Of a DNA stretch of 64,000 nucleotides, positions 60,342 to 64,000 are shown in pieces. Position numbers and translations under genes: made by a program. How positions within the stretch are numbered: the stretch's first letter is position 1; the number at the start of each line of letters is the position of its first letter. A model generated the notes under the pieces. It was not told where the DNA came from. It saw only the letters and a list, made by a program, of their open reading frames with translations, and made no database searches. The stretch is from Enoplosus armatus (Eukaryota > Chordata > Actinopteri > Centrarchiformes > Enoplosidae): positions 11,470,956 through 11,534,955 of the forward strand of contig NC_092182.1 of the NCBI RefSeq assembly GCF_043641665.1, written 5' to 3'.

Positions 60342-63300
60342 CTGGAGAAAAGAGGACAGTTACATTTACATACTGTATGTACTGTAAGCGCAGTATACTG
60401 TGTACATATATCATCAAGATCATCATCATTCAAATAGCACTCAAAACTGCACTTCAAACATGCGCAAACAGTGTTTGACCCAAGACATGAATCCCAACAT
60501 CCCCTGTTCACATCCAACCAGGGACCTTTGTTGCACGTCAATCCCACATCTCTCTCCCCTCATTTCCTGTCATCTTCCTACTTTCCTTTACCTCTACCAC
60601 AACATGCATTTTGCTTCAGTGTGTGTGCCAAAATGAACAAACCATGACACTCTGATTCAAGTATTGTTAATAGCTGCGATCATATTTTGCCACATAACTG
60701 AAAGAGATCCTTTCGAATAGAGCCGAGCGAGGACTTTTGAAGATAAAAGAGAATTTACTCCCAAAGGGGAACACAGAATCAACATCTCGCAGCAGTTTTC
60801 TGAGTAAGTACCATTAGCACAGCGGTCATAAATTCACACAGCGAATGGGAAAGTGTTATTATTGAAGTGCAAACTTTTTTCCCCCTCTATAATACTAACA
60901 AATACTATATTCTGCATGAAACGAGAGACAGTGGTCAAAAGGCAGGTACAGTTAGTGTAAGTTGGAACACACACTGACTCCTCTGTGTACATTTTGTGCT
61001 TTAATTCATCACCAAGCTACATGGCTACATTAAAGATGAAAGCAGCCACAGAGAAATGATAGACGACTAAAACTGTGTCTGTTTAATTCATCTGCACCTG
61101 ATGGAAAGGCACTTTGGGCTCAAAACGTTGTACTTTTCCTGATGTGATAAAGTTGACATTTTAAAGAGAGCGGTTGACAGTGCTGCAATTCCTTGACAGG
61201 CAGAAATCGCAGTTGCAGTATTTTGGACCTTGACAAGAAAAATGTGCATGTGTTTTGCGCACTGATCATAAAGCCAGAGACTACCACATGGGATATTGTT
61301 AGTTTTCTAGATGTATTCCCAAGTTTTGATGTTCTGTGATGAATATCAATTATTAATTTTAAAAACTTAACATACACCTTGAGTTTGAGTCCATGTAGTA
61401 TATGTAAAGGAAAAGTCCAAACCCAGAGAAGATAATCAATGTTTCTTTATAAAACAGTAAACTGACTCTCTGTCTGACTGCATGAAGGCTGTTGGTTATC
61501 ATATGTGCACATGGCCCTGTCGTTTGGTCCATTCAGTCAGGTTATATTTGTGATTACATCAAGGTTGGACAAACAGATACATTTGCATATTAAAACAAGG
61601 ATCAGTAATGGTGGCCAGTGGCCAGATGGTAACCTTAGATTCCCCTGGGTCAATCATAATGAAATGGTCTAACATTACGACTAGCAATATTAAAGTTTTT
61701 TTTAGTGGCTCACCCTTGCTGAAAATGTATTTGGGGAGTGGATTAAGGGTTATGTCAAAGAACACAAGGCATCCCCTAAAATAGGCAGATTTATTCCTGT
61801 CATGATCCTCGGCTCTGGTGTTTTCTGTGATTTGCACCACATGTCAAATCTGCACATGGTTCATTTACATAGACCTCCATCTGATATAATGACATCCATC
61901 CATTGCATTCATACGTTCATTTCCATGTAAAGCGTTCATTTATTAAGGGAAATTTATTCTGCATCTATCTGGCATAATAATGTGCCAACTGAGTACAATA
62001 GAATATCTAATCTGCCTATTTTCTCTGAGCATATTTGACATGTTACAACTCTGGATTTTAGCAAAATAAACTGTCGTCTTCTGTCATTTATCTTGCAGAG
62101 GAGTGTTGTTGTTCCACCGTTTAGAAAAAAGCAGATAAAAAAAACAAAAACTGTATGGACCTGTCAATCATTGCCAAATCTGAGGTTGCTCAGGCAACCT
62201 GAAAATGCTTCCTGGGTCAAAAGGTTATTTGGCACCTCAGCCTAGTTAAGAAATGGGATCAGGGGTCAAAACCGTCAGCCTCTTTACATCTCAGGGGGTG
62301 CTGGGGAGGGGCTGCCCTAATAGCCAGATTGAGTTTGAAGGTCAAGGTCGACCCTATGGCAATGGTAATATGTCTTTCTTCACAACACGCCTTTTTTTCT
62401 TTAAACCAGAGAATCATTTAAAATCTCAGAAACACAGCAGCGCTGAATCAGCCACAGTTTGTTTTTGTTTTGATTAGGGAGGAGATTCTCCAGCCAATCG
62501 TGAATTGTTTATCAAACCTCAATTGACCAATAGAGAACACTGCAGTGGGCTCTTTTTTTTTTTCTTTTTTTTTTACACTAAACAAATGTTGTAATTGAAT
62601 TATGGGCATGCATTGAGGGATATGAATTCACTGAGGTACAGATGGACTATCCATTAGAAGAGTCCAGGCCGAACATTGAATAAGGGCCAAGCCAGGGACA
62701 GACGTGGTCCTTCAGCCTGTATTTCCAGGGACAGTCATTAGTGAGTGTAAATTATACAGTGTCTCACGCTGGACAAACAATATGTCAATGTTCCTTCTGG
62801 TGGGTTGCTGGGGTCACAGCAATTAACGTGGGTGGTGTTGTGTTTGCTCATCAGCACAAAACTGGGAATGAATGATTCGGCAGTTTGCTTGGGGTTTACT
62901 TGTGATTACTACTTTTTGTTGCTTTTAATCGCTGCAGATGGGGACCGACACACACCAGCTCCTCCTTCGCAAACAGCTTTTTTTATTGCTTTTGTTGAGT
63001 TCTTGGAAGAAGAAAAAAAGAAGAAGAATCAAACCACCAAACACTGCAGAGCTGAAACGGTACAGTTTCTCGAGCAGAGGCCTTTCTTAAGAAGGAGTAA
63101 TCTGAGAAGCAGGGCCCGTACACCGTGATCCAGTTAGGACCCCGGTTATTAAACACACATGCACAACACATGAGCTACGTCATGTTAAACAATGCCTGCA
63201 TTGATAGGTGAAATCAATTTGTGCCTTTATAGATCCTGTAAGTGCAAGTGAGAGGCAAACCACGGAGGATGAATGCCTGCAGCTTAATTACACCCCACGT

Positions 63301-64000
63301 CTTGGCAGAGCGCTCTGCTTGTGCAAAACGAGCAAAGCTAGCTTGTAAAGATCAGAAAACCAACGGGACATTTAATCCTTCTACCTAAACTAACTTTGCT
63401 CCTGCTGCCATAACACATTATTATTGGAACAATCCCAGTTTTACTCCAACTGCAGGACTGTTTTTATGGCTTAATTTCCTGAACAACTTGCTCAGTTATA
63501 GTTCAGTGCTTTAACACTCTGATTTCAATCCTGCAGTAAAGTCTAATTTTGCATTTAGCACCACCTACTGGAGTAATAACCCCTCTCTCCTTGGCCAAAC
63601 TGAAGATGAAGATAGAAACTAGTTCCTATACAATAATGCTCTTCTCATTTTACTTAAAATGTAAAAACCAGTGCGTAAGTGTGGACAGAGGCTGTGTTTT
63701 TCCAAAGGAAACAGGCTTGTTTGCTTTTCCTCCTCATGTTTCCAGCCTACTTCATTATTACAGCAGCTTATTTCCCTGTGGTATAATTGCAGCATATGCA
63801 GCGCATGAATTTTACTGCCAGCACACAGCAGGCCTGCAGGTGAGCCTATCAAACATCTGGTGGACTCCCTGGGTACCTGTGTCCCATAGTTAGCCCAGAG
63901 CCTCCTATACATGTACGTTAGGGGAGACATATAGAATATAAGGGTTTATTCACCATGCCATCTGTCCATTTTAATACGACCGCAGCCTGTTTCAAAGTTA
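60342..64000. other. gdf11: gdf11 intron 1 (3' part); no exon 1 seen
   Basis: Searched on the minus strand for an ATG-led signal peptide with the ALRL/LPKAPP-type propeptide start; none was present. The stretch at 62,150-62,700 has little repeat character and could be regulatory. A PBX/MEIS word lies at 62,161-62,170 and a CTCF-like word at 63,557-63,571. Confidence 0.5.

Noticed and set aside
1..64000. Bacterial or phage systems, CRISPR arrays, toxin or defence operons
   Set aside because: All recognised genes are intron-containing or typical vertebrate genes; repeats are microsatellites and eukaryotic mobile elements, not spacer arrays.

Overview
The window is nuclear DNA from a teleost fish, most likely a percomorph. 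The genes have GT-AG introns, the encoded proteins match vertebrate families along their length, and the DNA between genes is AT-rich with CA/TA microsatellites and many short palindromic interspersed repeats typical of spiny-rayed fish genomes. No bacterial operon, CRISPR array, tRNA or rRNA gene was seen.

Layout. (1) 1-2,110: the edge of a gene whose first coding exon (minus strand, 1568-1921) encodes a CxxC...CxxC, ZAD-like zinc-binding segment; next to it is an LTR-like sequence (about 1071-1498). (2) 4,739-about 9,980: complete adipor1 (adiponectin receptor 1, minus, 7 coding exons, 376 aa) with a noncoding first exon and an ETS-type promoter. (3) 12,963-20,989 (perhaps up to about 27.9 kb with 5' UTR exons): inava (C1orf106 orthologue, minus, 10 coding exons, about 646 aa). 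(4) 34,259-35,380: single-exon gpr25 (minus, 373 aa). (5) 36-52 kb: about 16 kb without recognisable genes, holding microsatellites, MITEs, G-rich tracts and candidate regulatory elements. (6) 55,140-60,341: exons 2 and 3 of gdf11 (minus); exon 1 is not found and should lie beyond base 64,000.

All recognised genes are on the minus strand. They do not form a pathway: adipor1 is a membrane ceramidase-like receptor, inava a junction and innate-signalling scaffold, gpr25 a chemoattractant-type GPCR, and gdf11 a TGF-beta ligand for axial patterning. As I recall the human map, adipor1, inava and gpr25 correspond to 1q32.1 genes, whereas GDF11 is on 12q13, so the window contains a linkage that differs from human.

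I see no new biological system. The more unusual items are: an interspersed repeat lying within about 10 nt of the splice acceptor of the first coding exon of adipor1; a possible nested small ORF ending in a polyadenylation signal inside inava; a U-rich weak 5' splice site that may give inava two C-termini, one ending in a PDZ-type SQV motif; a CDX-like dyad between gpr25 and gdf11; and a 1.3-kb element with diverged inverted arms. Exon boundaries were read by hand from splice signals and reading-frame continuity. UTR limits, polyadenylation sites and repeat family names are less certain.
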